From: Nesterenkonia cremea
Lineage (GTDB): Bacteria; Actinomycetota; Actinomycetes; Actinomycetales; Micrococcaceae
Reading direction: 5' to 3'
Length of the DNA stretch: 64,000 nt
NCBI RefSeq assembly: GCF_014642675.1
Contig: NZ_BMIS01000002.1
Span: forward strand, 367,075 to 431,074
Shown: positions 12,205 through 22,039 of the stretch, piece after piece
Numbering within the stretch: the first letter of the stretch is position 1
Layout: each line of letters opens with the position of its first letter
The notes under the pieces: model-generated
Seen by the model: the letters and a program-made list of their open reading frames with translations, nothing else
Database searches by the model: none
What the model was told of the DNA's origin: nothing
Made by a program: the position numbers and the translations under genes

Positions 12205-13418
12205 CGCTGCTCGGCCGGCCGGATATGGACGTTGCGTCCGCAGAACCAACCGATGGCCGTGTAGACGGCGGTGACCGCCAGTGCCGCGCCCAGCGAAGGC
12301 ACCCAGGAGCCCGTGGCGTCGAAGACTGTACCGGCGAGGATCGGCAGCGATCCCGCGATGATGTAGCCCAGTCCCTGCGCCATCCCGGAGAGCTGGGTGG
12401 ACTGCTCCGGACTGTTGGCCCGCAACGAGATCATCGTCATCGCCAGCAGCAGTGTGGAGGTGGAGGCGAAGCCGCAGACCATCGCCCACAGCGGCATCAG
12501 CGCCGGCAACGCCAGCATTCCGCAGAGGCCCGCGGCCATGGCCGTGCCGAGCCCGAGAGCCACCCAGCGGTGATCATCCAGGCGCTGCATCAGCCGCCCC
12601 ACGGTGAGGGTGCCGATGATCCCGATGCCCTGGTAGGCGGCCACGCTGTAGCCGCCGGCGCGTTCGCTGAAGCCGTGGTAGGTGTGGATGGCGGCCAGCC
12701 AGGTGAGCAGGAAGTAGAACATCGAGGCCTGCAGCCCGAAGAACAGGGCCACCTGCCAGGCCAGCCCGGAGCGCCAGACACTGCGCTCCGCCGGTCGTTC
12801 TGCCGGCAGAGCCTCCTCAGCGGGCTGAGGCCGGTCCGCCGCTGCGTGCCCACGGCGAAGTCGCAGACTCCAGAGCGCGGTCCCGACGACGGCCACCAGC
12901 GCGGCGGAGGCCAGGGCGTACTGCCATCCGATCCCATCGGCCAGAGGCACGGCGATGCCGGAGGCCACTGAGGCCACAGCGGTCAGCGCGGCGGTGTAGG
13001 CCCCTGTCATCATGGGCACCCGGTCCGGGAAATCCCGGCGGACCACGATGGGCAGCAGCACATTCACCACGCCCACGGCGGCGGCGAGGATGATGGTTCC
13101 AGCGAACAGGGAATAGGGCAGGCCGGGGGCGGCGCGAAGCAACGTGCCCAGCACCAGGATGCCCAGGGCGGCGGTGATGACCGGTTCCAGGGACCAGCGC
13201 CGGGCCAGCAGGTGGACGAAGAGGGATACTGCGGCGAAGGTGAAGACCGGCAGGGCGCCGAGGACGCCCAGGGCTGCGGCGCTCATCCCGGTCTCTGCGC
13301 CGATGCGCTCGATGAGCGGGCCCACCAGGGTGATCGCAGGGCGGAGATTGGCCGCGACCACCAATACGGTCGCCACCAGCAGCAGCCGCGAGGGTGCGAC
13401 GGAGTGTCTCTGCCCCAT
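12198..13418 (-). CDS. CynX/NimT-type major facilitator transporter
   Basis: A 406-residue, 12-helix MFS permease. The N-terminus (LLLVATVLVVAANLRPAITLVGPL) is characteristic of the CynX/NimT/YycB group, whose members move cyanate, nitroimidazoles or unknown small organics. I place the start at the ATG at 13418 because a TACGGT -10 lies exactly 6 nt upstream (leaderless); a longer reading with 20 extra residues is possible. It is the last gene in the minus-strand run after ligM and the small CxxC protein, but its own promoter makes independent expression likely. Substrate unknown; an aromatic acid is possible from context. Confidence 0.8.
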   Translation of the reverse strand: MGQRHSVAPSRLLLVATVLVVAANLRPAITLVGPLIERIGAETGMSAAALGVLGALPVFTFAAVSLFVHLLARRWSLEPVITAALGILVLGTLLRAAPGLPYSLFAGTIILAAAVGVVNVLLPIVVRRDFPDRVPMMTGAYTAALTAVASVASGIAVPLADGIGWQYALASAALVAVVGTALWSLRLRRGHAAADRPQPAEEALPAERPAERSVWRSGLAWQVALFFGLQASMFYFLLTWLAAIHTYHGFSERAGGYSVAAYQGIGIIGTLTVGRLMQRLDDHRWVALGLGTAMAAGLCGMLALPALMPLWAMVCGFASTSTLLLAMTMISLRANSPEQSTQLSGMAQGLGYIIAGSLPILAGTVFDATGSWVPSLGAALAVTAVYTAIGWFCGRNVHIRPAEQRA

Positions 13419-13424
13419 GGGCCC

Positions 13425-13430
13425 ACCGTA
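13425..13430 (-). promoter_or_regulatory. -10 element for leaderless MFS gene
   Basis: On the minus strand TACGGT is followed by 6 nt and the ATG at 13418, matching the leaderless pattern of metK and priA. Confidence 0.45.
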
Positions 13431-13474
13431 GGACGAGGCTGTGGGGCGCGGCGGTACAGTCCCAGCGATCGGGA

Positions 13475-13732
13475 TCAATGCTCCTCGGGCAGGATGACCT
13501 TCTCCAAGGTGTAGGGCGTCTCCGCCAGGGCCTGACCCATGATCGCCTCCATGACGGGAGTCGGGGAGAGGCAGTCGGTGCAGGCCTCGGCGCCTGCCTG
13601 GATCTGCACGGTGACGGTGTCCTGCTCGGACAGCGTCCAGCTGAGGTGGTAGTCGTCCTTCTGCATGGTCTCGCGGAAGGTGGCCAGGGCGCCGTCGATG
13701 GTCCTGGAATCGGAACCTGTCTGCTCGCTCAT
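13475..13732 (-). CDS. Small acidic CxxC protein of unknown function
   Basis: An 85-residue acidic protein. The ATG at 13732 is chosen because an AAGGAG ribosome-binding site lies 6 nt upstream. Its central feature is the motif EACTDCLSPTPVMEAI, a CxxC followed by a short helix, preceded by a strand-rich segment. The overall shape (helix, three strands, CxxC loop, helix) recalls the NifU C-terminal fold, but the motif is not the usual one, so a metal or Fe-S role is only a guess. It lies between the ligM operon terminator and the MFS gene. I do not recognise the family. Confidence 0.65.
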   Translation of the reverse strand: MSEQTGSDSRTIDGALATFRETMQKDDYHLSWTLSEQDTVTVQIQAGAEACTDCLSPTPVMEAIMGQALAETPYTLEKVILPEEH

Positions 13733-13858
13733 CGGAGTCTCCTTCGTCTGCTGTCTGAGACTCATCGTCGCCCAGTCCGGTGCGGCGGGCGACGGCTCAT
13801 ACCGCGGGGCGGAAACTCAGCTCGTGAAGGGAGCGGGCTCGGACGGAGCGGGCACAGC

Positions 13859-13890
13859 TGAGGCCCCGGGCCGACGGGTCCGGGGCCTCA
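13859..13890 (-). terminator. Terminator hairpin after ligM
   Basis: TGAGGCCCCGG (13859-13869) and CCGGGGCCTCA (13880-13890) form a perfect 11-bp stem with a 10-nt loop, 50-80 bp past the ligM stop. It probably ends the transporter-demethylase transcript. Confidence 0.6.
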
Positions 13891-13941
13891 GCCTGCCATG
13901 GACAGCGCCAGCTGGAGACTGCGGCCGGCGGAGCAGGGAGC

Positions 13942-15363
<1,422 letters not shown>

Positions 15364-16221
15364 TCAGTCGCCGTCCGGGCGGAAGCCCTGCTTGGCCGCC
15401 TGGATCTGTTCATAGACGTGGTGCCTCAGTTCGGTGAACCGGGGCGCCGATCGTGTCTCCAGCTGGGTTCGTTCTGCGGGCAGGTCGATGTCGATGTCGT
15501 CCTGGATGACGGTGGGGGAGGAGGAGAGCATGATGACCCTCTGTCCCAGGTACACCGACTCGTCGATGTCATGGGTGACGAAGAGGATGGTCACGCCCAG
15601 CTTCTTCCACACCGAGCGGATGAGGTCCTCCAGGTCCGCGCGGGTCTGTGCGTCCACGGCGGCGAAGGGCTCATCCATCAGCAGGACCTCCGGCTGATAG
15701 GCGATGGCGCGGGCGATGGCCACGCGCTGCTGCATACCGCCGGAGAGCTGCCAGGGGTAGGAGCGGGGCACATGGTCCAGCCCCACCGCCTCCAGGGCCT
15801 CCTGGACCAGCTCGCGGCGCTGGGCCTTGTCGATGCCGGCGTTCTTCAGCGGGAGCTCCACATTGGAGTCCACGCGGAGCCAGGGGAACAGCGAGCGGCC
15901 GTACTCCTGGAAGACCACGGCCATCCGTTTGGGCGGGCCGGTCACCTCCTGGCCGTCGAGGATCACTTCGCCGCTGGTGACGTTCATCAGTCCGGCGATG
16001 CACTTCAGCAGCGTGGTCTTGCCGGATCCGGAGGGGCCGACCAGGCAGGCCAGCTCGCCGCGGCCCAGGTCGAAGGTGAGGTCCCGGACGGCCTCGATGG
16101 GGCCGGCGTCGGTCTGGTAGACCTTCTGCAGTCCGCGGACCCGCAGCAGGGTGTCCTCGTCGCTGAGGGTCTTGCCGGCCGGCATCGGGCCGGTGCTGGT
16201 GTTCTCGGTCTCAGGCTGCAT
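15364..16221 (-). CDS. NitT/TauT-type ABC transporter ATPase
   Basis: A 285-residue ATP-binding subunit. Walker A is GPSGSGKTT (residues 62-70), followed by the Q-loop, the signature LSGGMQQR, Walker B VLLMDEPFAAVD and the H-loop FVTHDID. It belongs to the nitrate/sulfonate/taurine (SsuB/TauB) family, which also serves aromatic acids such as phthalate in actinobacteria. It overlaps the upstream permease by 11 bp and is followed 18 bp later by ligM. The linkage to a demethylase, rather than a desulfonation enzyme, argues for a methoxy-aromatic substrate. Confidence 0.92.
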   Translation of the reverse strand: MQPETENTSTGPMPAGKTLSDEDTLLRVRGLQKVYQTDAGPIEAVRDLTFDLGRGELACLVGPSGSGKTTLLKCIAGLMNVTSGEVILDGQEVTGPPKRMAVVFQEYGRSLFPWLRVDSNVELPLKNAGIDKAQRRELVQEALEAVGLDHVPRSYPWQLSGGMQQRVAIARAIAYQPEVLLMDEPFAAVDAQTRADLEDLIRSVWKKLGVTILFVTHDIDESVYLGQRVIMLSSSPTVIQDDIDIDLPAERTQLETRSAPRFTELRHHVYEQIQAAKQGFRPDGD

Positions 16222-16999
16222 TCTCTACCTCTTTCAGTCCGTGGTACCAGCGCAGAACTCGACGTTCGACAAACTGGAAGATGAAGGACAGGGTGACGCC
16301 GATGATGCCCAGCACTGCGATGCCGGACCACATCTCCGGGATGGCGAAGGAGCGCTGGAACTGCACGATGGTGAAGCCCAGTCCGGAGGAGGTGGCGAAC
16401 ATCTCCGAGATCACCATCAGGATCAGTGCGATGGACAGGCTCTGCCGGACTCCGGCCATGATCGGCGGTGCCGCCGCCGGGAGGATCTGGTAGCGGACTC
16501 GGCTGAATCCGCTGATCCCGTAGGACCGTGAGGTCTCGGACTGCACCGGATCGATGCCGCGGACACCTTCGATGGTGTTCAGCAGGATGGGCCAGATGCA
16601 GCCGGAGACGATCACCGCCACCTGCATCGTGTTGCCCACGCCGATCAGCAGCATCAGCACTGGGATCAGCACCGGCGGCGGCAGAGCGCGGAAGAACTCG
16701 AAGACGGGTTCGGTCAGCGCCCGCACCGTCCGGTTCAGGCCGATCAGCAGGCCCAGCAGGATGCCCAGCACGATGGCCAGGGCCAATCCCATGCCGAGGC
16801 GGCGCAGGCTGGGCAGCACATCGGCGGTGAGCCGCTCCCCGGTGATCCAGGTGCTGATGAAGGTCTCCACCAGCCCCACCGGCTCCGGGACGAAGAAGCT
16901 GGTCGAGTTCAGCGTGTAGATCCACCAGGCGCCGATCAGGAGGATGGGCAGAGCCACCAGGGCCAGCACGGGTGAGATGACGCGGTTGAAGATGCTCAT
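16211..16999 (-). CDS. NitT/TauT-type ABC permease (second)
   Basis: A 262-residue inner-membrane permease with about six helices and the binding-protein-dependent permease loop around SYGISGFSRVRYQILPAAAPPIM, where it contacts the ATPase. The ATG start overlaps the stop of the preceding permease (ATGA), and the gene overlaps the ATPase by 11 bp. The presence of two different permeases suggests a heterodimeric channel, unlike the single SsuC or TauC of the sulfonate systems. Confidence 0.9.
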   Translation of the reverse strand: MSIFNRVISPVLALVALPILLIGAWWIYTLNSTSFFVPEPVGLVETFISTWITGERLTADVLPSLRRLGMGLALAIVLGILLGLLIGLNRTVRALTEPVFEFFRALPPPVLIPVLMLLIGVGNTMQVAVIVSGCIWPILLNTIEGVRGIDPVQSETSRSYGISGFSRVRYQILPAAAPPIMAGVRQSLSIALILMVISEMFATSSGLGFTIVQFQRSFAIPEMWSGIAVLGIIGVTLSFIFQFVERRVLRWYHGLKEVENAA

Positions 17000-17811
17000 G
17001 CGGCGAGCTCTCCTCTCACGGAGGTGTGCCAGGACAGGACGCGCTTCTCCACCGCACGTGCGGCCAGGTTGATCAGCACGCCCAGGATCCCGGTGGCCAG
17101 GATGAGGGCGTACATATTGGTGATCGCGCCGCCCTGCTGGGCTCGGGCGATGGAGCTGCCCAGTCCGGGCGAACCGATGACCAGCCCGGCGGTGATCGCC
17201 AGGATCAGCGCCACGGCCGCACCCAGCCGGATGCCGGTCATGAAGTACGGCAGCACAGTGGGGACCACGACGTCACGGATGCGCTGGACGTAGCTGAAGC
17301 CGTAGGACTGCGCGGTCTGCATGGCCACACTGTCGACATCTCCGACGCCGTAGAGCACCTGGATCAGCACCTGCCAGAAGCAGGCGTAGATGATCAGCAG
17401 CAGAGCCGACTCCATGCCGATGCCGAAGAGCAGCACCGCCAGCGGGATGAGGGCCACTGAGGGGATGGGGCGCAGGAACTCGATGGTCGAGTGGGTGTAG
17501 CGCTTCAGGAAGGGGCTCATGCCGATGACGAGCCCCAGCACCGTGGCGGAGACGGCTGCGATGCCCAGGCCGATGGCCCAGGCCTGCATGGTGTCTGTCA
17601 CGGCCTGCCAGAAGTCGCCGCCGCCCAGATTCTCGATCGCGGCCAGGATCACTTCCGAGGCCGGAGGCAGATATCTGCCGTCCACCATGCCGACGCGAGG
17701 AACCATCTCCCACAGGAGAAGGAATCCCATGATGCCGGCGGCCCCCAGGGCCGGAGCCATCCAGGGCGGATCGCCTGTGCGTCGGGGTTTCCCCCGCTTT
17801 GGTGTGGCCAC
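16996..17811 (-). CDS. NitT/TauT-type ABC permease (first)
   Basis: A 271-residue permease with a basic N-terminus (TPKRGKPRRTG), about six helices and the coupling loop near SYGFSYVQRIRDVVVPTVLPYFM. The start is taken as GTG at 17811, four bases after an AGGAGG site. It is the first of the two permease genes and is separated from the solute-binding protein gene by 365 bp, a long gap for an operon, so it may also have its own promoter or an attenuator. Confidence 0.88.
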   Translation of the reverse strand: MATPKRGKPRRTGDPPWMAPALGAAGIMGFLLLWEMVPRVGMVDGRYLPPASEVILAAIENLGGGDFWQAVTDTMQAWAIGLGIAAVSATVLGLVIGMSPFLKRYTHSTIEFLRPIPSVALIPLAVLLFGIGMESALLLIIYACFWQVLIQVLYGVGDVDSVAMQTAQSYGFSYVQRIRDVVVPTVLPYFMTGIRLGAAVALILAITAGLVIGSPGLGSSIARAQQGGAITNMYALILATGILGVLINLAARAVEKRVLSWHTSVRGELAA

Positions 17812-18176
17812 GCATCCTCCTTCGAGTAAGTGCTGTAGGTCACATCGGGTCTCATGCAGTCATCATGGCCGCAGCTGAGTTCTGGGAGCAGGGGCTGGCC
17901 CATTGGGCAGGAAAACGCGAACACTCGTGCGGAGGGTGGACCTACGGTGGGACAACGGCGTATATGTGCCGTGTGCCACACTCAATGGCCGGAGGCAGAT
18001 CATGAGTCACTCCATACCCGCGGCCGGGCGAACTGCCCGCGCGTACTCGCTGATGGGACACGTCTGAGGTCCTCTGTGGCTTCGAGGCTGGCGGCCGAAT
18101 CTCCTCGGCAGCAATGCGCAGGTGGCTGGGCTCCCGGTCTACTGGCGCATCAGAGGTGGTGGGGCTCATCGTCGAA
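17812..18176. other. 365-bp gap between binding protein and permease genes
   Basis: No recognisable gene. On the minus strand a 75-codon open frame (18169-17942) has no ribosome-binding site and no family resemblance, so I leave it out. A small hairpin CGGGC-AGTTC-GCCCG lies near 18030-18045. The gap could hold an internal terminator or processing site that makes binding protein in excess over permease, or a second promoter; neither is demonstrated. Confidence 0.4.
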
Positions 18177-19139
18177 TCAGTCCAGGACCACTTCGTCGAG
18201 GTTCACCGGCTCGTCGATGAAGTCGTACTCGACCATCAGCTCCACCATGGTGTCGAGCTGCTCCACGCGGGGGTCGGCGTCGAACTCCTCGAGGCGGACA
18301 TCTGCGGCCACATCCTCATCCATGTCCAGGAAGGTGGCCAGGGCCTGCGCGGTCCCCTCCGGGTCCTCCTCTGCGGCGGTGAGGGCCTCGTCCATGGCCT
18401 CCTGGAACTGTTCGGTCAGCTCAGGGTTCTGCTCGGCGTACTGGGCTGAGGTGAAGGAGTGCATCGTGGGGAGGCCCGGGATCACCTCCTGGTTCGGGTG
18501 TCCGAGGAGCTCGAACTCATCGTCAGCCAGGGTCTGGCTGAGGAAGGGTTCGGGCAGCCAGATGGCATCGACATTGCCGCGCTCCAGCTGGGCCGTCATC
18601 TCGGGGAAGTCGATCTCAGTCAGGCCCAGGGAGTTCGGGTCCCCGCCGTCCTGCGAGACGGCCTCCATGATGGTGAGGTCACCCTGTCCGTTGAGGACGT
18701 TCACTGCCACGTCCAGTCCGTCCAGGTCGCTCCAGCCTTCGATGTCATCCTCACTGCGGACCACCACGCCGTTGATGTCATCGCCCTCGGCGTAGGAGTG
18801 GGAGTAGCCGGTCAGCAGGCGCATCTCCAGGCCCTGGTCCACTGCGGTGAGCACGGAGAGTGCGTTGCCCACGGCGAAGTCCATGTCTCCGGTCTGGACT
18901 GCAGGAAGCATGGCCCCCGCACCCTGGCCTTCGACGATCTCCACGTTGAAGCCATGCTCCTCGAAGATGCCCTCGTCCAGCCCATACTGCACGGCGGCCG
19001 AGGGTGCGATGTTCAGCACGCCCAGGCTGATGTCTGTCAGCTCTCCGTCATCTGCGGCGTCACCGTCGCCTCCGCAGGCTGTCAGCGTCAGGGCCAGAGC
19101 TGCGAGGGTGGATCCTGTGACAGTGGTCTTCTTGTGCAT
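18177..19139 (-). CDS. NMT1/TauA-type solute-binding lipoprotein
   Basis: A 320-residue extracytoplasmic binding protein, first gene of the importer-ligM operon. It has a lipoprotein signal with lipobox LTAC (lipidated Cys about residue 22), then an acidic linker and the NitT/TauT-type two-lobe domain (IAPSAAVQYGLDEGIFEEHGF, MDFAVGNALSVLTAVDQGL). The ATG is preceded by AAGGG. Transcription probably starts from the TTGACT/GATACT promoter at 19204-19175. The substrate is inferred from operon context as a methoxylated aromatic carboxylate; aliphatic sulfonates remain a formal alternative. Confidence 0.9.
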   Translation of the reverse strand: MHKKTTVTGSTLAALALTLTACGGDGDAADDGELTDISLGVLNIAPSAAVQYGLDEGIFEEHGFNVEIVEGQGAGAMLPAVQTGDMDFAVGNALSVLTAVDQGLEMRLLTGYSHSYAEGDDINGVVVRSEDDIEGWSDLDGLDVAVNVLNGQGDLTIMEAVSQDGGDPNSLGLTEIDFPEMTAQLERGNVDAIWLPEPFLSQTLADDEFELLGHPNQEVIPGLPTMHSFTSAQYAEQNPELTEQFQEAMDEALTAAEEDPEGTAQALATFLDMDEDVAADVRLEEFDADPRVEQLDTMVELMVEYDFIDEPVNLDEVVLD

Positions 19140-19156
19140 GGCGACATCCCTTCAAT

Positions 19157-19204
19157 GTGAGGTGCAACACATTTAGTATCAGGCTACCTGTATCAGGAAG
19201 TCAA
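19157..19204 (-). promoter_or_regulatory. Promoter and shared operator of the importer-ligM operon
   Basis: On the minus strand TTGACT (19204-19199), 18 bp, GATACT (19180-19175). The spacer end and downstream part read AGGTAGCCTGATACTAAATG. The promoter before the MaoC operon (22574-22602) has AGGCTACCTGATACTGAATG, the same element except for the three-base centre and one further base. AGG-N3-CCT is a small dyad. I infer binding by the MarR protein encoded at 22510-22040. Confidence 0.6.
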
Positions 19205-20152
19205 GAGGTGGCGGGCGGAAGGTCGAGATCGAACACGCGTGTGGCGATGCCCTCGAAGAACTCGAACTTCTCCTCGCCGCTGATCGGCAGTGCGTCCTGC
19301 TCGGCAACCTCCGCCGGTTCGTACTGATGGGGGTAGTCCATGGCATACATGACGCGGTCGGCGCCCATCTTCTGACGCACGTACATGACATCCTCGGTCC
19401 AGGGCAGCCCTGATGTGGTGACCCAGACGTTGCGGCGCAGGTACTCTGATGGCTTCATGGGCAGCGGCTTCATGTGGGGGTAGCGCCCTGTGGCGATCTG
19501 TTTGCCGTGCATGTAGTCGATCCGATTGATCCAGAAGGGGAGGGCCTCGCCGAGAGGGCCCACCACCAACGTCAGCTCTGGGAAGCGCTCGAAGGCACCG
19601 GAGGCGATCAGGCGCAGCAGATGCAGCCCTCTGTCAGCGCCGAAGCCGAAGACGGAGCCGTCCCGGCCGCGTTCGTGATACCTGCTGAACAGGCCGGAGA
19701 TCGGGGTGCTCGGGTGGAGATGGACGGGGGTGCCCAGCGACTCTGTCCATCCCAGAAGTCGAAGAATTCGGGGGCGTGTAACGATCGCGCACATGACCAT
19801 TGAGCACAGCCCCCTTGAGATCCAGTGTCCTGACGGCGTGGTCAAGCTCTGATGCTCTGGCGTCCTCGGCGCTGAAAGGCACGGCCGCCAGTCCCGAATA
19901 CTGCTCAGGATATGTCCTGATCACTTCTGCGAGAGCCTCGTTGGCGGTGCGGGAGAGGTGCTTGGCAGTCTTGGCGGGGAAGGGGTTGGTGTATGCTGCG
20001 GTGAGCGAGAGGATCTGGTGATCGATCGCTGCGGCGCGCATCTCCTTCAGTCGGATGTCAGAGCTGTCGGTCATGCGGCGGCGGGTGAACTCGGGGCGCT
20101 CGCCATCACTCAGGACGTAGTACCCCATCAGACTCATGATGCCGGGGTCGTC
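19201..20152 (-). pseudogene. Broken decarboxylase-type amidohydrolase (ACMSD/LigW family)
   Basis: The remains of a metal-dependent amidohydrolase of the family that includes gamma-resorcylate, 5-carboxyvanillate and ACMS decarboxylases. One frame encodes the middle part (NEALAEVIRTYPEQYSGLAAVPF), then a frameshift near 19770 moves the rest to another frame (GTPVHLHPSTP, LPFWINRIDYMHG, YAMDYPHQYEP). The N-terminal HxH metal site is missing, because the gene is fused at about 20152 to a binding-protein fragment. A position that is normally a metal-binding His (GHxGE) is Pro in VVGPLGEALPFW. So it has three independent defects. It may have acted on a carboxylated aromatic. Confidence 0.8.
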
Positions 20153-20826
20153 CTGTGGGGGAGGTCGTGAGCAGCTCGCGGGCGGTCTCCGCGTCGATCT
20201 CCGACACATCCGGCAGCGCCTCAGGCTCTTCGGCCACATCCTCGGCTGTCCGCGAGATGCCCTCTCGGAATGCCTCCACGGCCTCCGGGTCCTCGGAGGC
20301 GAGCTGCTCGGAGGTGAGATAGGCAGCCGATCATCATCTCGGGCTGGGACTCCACGTAGGGTCTCATCACCGGCTCGAAGTCCCGGTTCAGGGCGGTGGT
20401 GACGAACGGCTCGATCAGCAGCGCCGCGTCCACATCATCGGCCCGCACGAACACTGGAGCGAAATCGTCCTCTTCCTCCTGTGCAGTCCTGGTCCCACCG
20501 GCGGCGATCCTGATCGGAAGGCCGCGGTCGGCGGCCAGGGGAGCGCTGACTGCATTGGAGCCGGCGAAGTGGGTGTCCCCATTGACCAGTGACGGGATCT
20601 ATGCGGCTCCGCCCACAGATGCTTCCAGGTCGATGTCCAGGCCCACTTCGTCGAAATGCCCCTGGTCGATGCCGTACTGCAGGAAGGCGGAGGGCATTCC
20701 GGCGGCGTCTGCCGCCCGGATCGATGTGACCTCGTCCCCCTGGTCTCCGCCGCAGGCTGTCAGTCCCAGCAGTGCGGCACAGGCGACGGCGGTCCAGCGG
20801 CTCTTCGGCTCGATGTGGTCTCCCAT
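20153..20826 (-). pseudogene. Broken NMT1/TauA-type solute-binding lipoprotein
   Basis: It has a good ribosome-binding site and a lipoprotein signal (ALLGLTACGG), then the family motif AFLQYGIDQGHFDEVGLDID. Compared with the intact homologue at 30009-29023 it carries an in-frame TAG where the other has Leu (GGAA-stop-IPSL versus GGAALLPA), an internal deletion of about 70 residues before VDAALLIEPF, a frameshift after ESQPEMMIG, and loss of the C-terminus by fusion to the amidohydrolase remnant. It was probably a third binding protein feeding the same or a lost ABC system. Confidence 0.8.
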
Positions 20827-20884
20827 GGTGCCCTCCCGTCGGCTCGCCTTCGCATGGCTTGCCGAGAAGCATGTCAGCTTGGAG

Positions 20885-20928
20885 GTGACTGCAGTCACAG
20901 TGAAGGTAGTGTTCTGCTATGCAGAACA
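20885..20928. promoter_or_regulatory. Two palindromes in a relic divergent promoter
   Basis: GTGACTGCAGTCAC (20885-20898) is a perfect 14-bp palindrome, and TGTTCTGC-TAT-GCAGAACA (20910-20928) is a perfect 8-3-8 dyad. They lie between the dead binding-protein gene (minus) and the IclR remnant (plus), as expected for the operator of a divergent regulator-target pair. Confidence 0.5.
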
Positions 20929-21060
20929 GTGACGGCTGGCCCTATCGCCTGGAGTCGGTGTCGCTCTCTGTGCTGCATGGAGGAGAGGTCGTGCTCATCG
21001 ACGGCGTCGATTCCCTGGCCACCCTGCGGGCGGCTCCGCACATCGGATCGAAGATGATGT
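20919..21060 (+). pseudogene. IclR-family regulator remnant
   Basis: A short open frame starting MQNSDGWPYRLESVSLSVLH and continuing GGEVVLIDGVDS and AAPHIGSKM. The second part matches the start of the IclR effector-binding domain (compare ESVSASALDGGEIVYI in the intact regulator at 31 kb). The first residues look like an IclR N-terminus (YRLESV). The helix-turn-helix between them and most of the C-terminal domain are gone, so this is an internally deleted relic that diverges from the dead binding protein. Confidence 0.6.
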
Positions 21061-21118
21061 CTCGGCAGTGCGCCTGCGAGGACGGGCCGCCTCGCCCGGT
21101 GAGAAGAGATGGCCGGGG

Positions 21119-22009
21119 TCAGGAGGCCTCCGGCGCGAGTCCGAGCAGGCGAGCCGCATTCTCGCGGAAGATCAGCCGCTTGATGTCCTCGTCGAACTCC
21201 AGGCGGTCGAAGTCGCGCATCCAGCGCTCCGGAGTCAGCAGCGGGTAATCCGTGCCGAACAACATCTTGTGCTTGAGCAGTGTGCGGGCGTGCTGGATCA
21301 GATTCGGTGGGAAGTACTTCGGCGACCACCCGGAGAGATCGATGTGCACATGCGGCTTATGCAGTGCCACGGACAGAGCCTCATCCTGCCAGGGGAAGGA
21401 GGGGTGGGCCAGGATGATCTTCAGCTCAGGGAAGTCCACTGCCGCATCGTCCACGTACATGGGGTTGGCGAACTTCAGGCGGATGCCTCCGCCGCCCGGG
21501 CGTCCTGCTCCGGCGCCGGTGTGGCCGCTGTGGAACAGGGCCACAGTTCCGGTCTCCTCGATGGCCTCGAGGATCGGGTAGACGTCGCGGTCATTGGGGT
21601 AGAAGGCCTGGGAGCTGGGGTGGAACTTGAAGCCCTGGGTGCCCATCTCGGCCAGACGGTGGACCTCCCGAGCTCCGCGCCGTCCGCTGTGCGGATCCAC
21701 GCTGCTGAAGGGGATGACGGTGCGCGGGTATTCCGTGGCGATCTCGAGGATCTCCTCATTGCTGACCGCATTGGGCTCACCGGTGAGCCAGCTGGAATCC
21801 AAGGAGAAGACCACGCACATCATGTTCTCCTCGCGGTAGATCTCCGCGAGGTCATGGACGGTGGGGGTCTTGAAGTCACGTCTGAAGTACTTCTGCATCG
21901 CCGAGTTGTGCTCGGCGTGCTCCTGCGAATCCGCGTCCTCGTGGGTTGAAGCCAAGGCGTGGGTGTGGACGTCGATGGCCACTATGTCATCGGTCAGCTC
22001 GATATTCAT
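21119..22009 (-). CDS. CouO-like amidohydrolase (aryl beta-ketoacyl-CoA hydrolase candidate)
   Basis: A 296-residue TIM-barrel amidohydrolase. Metal ligands are visible: VHTH (His15, His17), FHSGHTG, ILAHPSF and the Asp in LFGTDYPLL. Similar proteins (CouO of Rhodococcus, the 4-hydroxyphenyl-beta-ketoacyl-CoA hydrolase of Agrobacterium) hydrolytically cleave aryl-beta-ketoacyl-CoA to the aromatic acid and acetyl-CoA. It lies directly downstream of the MarR gene and opposite the MaoC-SDR-ligase operon, which would supply that substrate. The ATG at 22009 is better spaced from AGGAG than the GTG at 22012. A decarboxylase role is the main alternative, since the same superfamily includes aromatic decarboxylases. 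Confidence 0.75.
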   Translation of the reverse strand: MNIELTDDIVAIDVHTHALASTHEDADSQEHAEHNSAMQKYFRRDFKTPTVHDLAEIYREENMMCVVFSLDSSWLTGEPNAVSNEEILEIATEYPRTVIPFSSVDPHSGRRGAREVHRLAEMGTQGFKFHPSSQAFYPNDRDVYPILEAIEETGTVALFHSGHTGAGAGRPGGGGIRLKFANPMYVDDAAVDFPELKIILAHPSFPWQDEALSVALHKPHVHIDLSGWSPKYFPPNLIQHARTLLKHKMLFGTDYPLLTPERWMRDFDRLEFDEDIKRLIFRENAARLLGLAPEAS

Positions 22010-22039
22010 CACATCTCCTGTAGTGGTCGAAGGGTGGAT

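Noticed and set aside
17942..18169. 75-codon minus-strand open frame between binding protein and permease genes
   Set aside because: No ribosome-binding site, composition typical of non-coding high-GC sequence and no recognisable family.
15364..19139. Sulfonate or taurine uptake system
   Set aside because: Family resemblance alone would suggest it, but no monooxygenase or desulfonation gene is present and the operon ends in an aryl demethylase.
19201..20826. Sequencing error as explanation for the broken genes
   Set aside because: Too many different lesions, including an internal deletion, a gene fusion and a lost metal ligand, to be explained by single-base errors.
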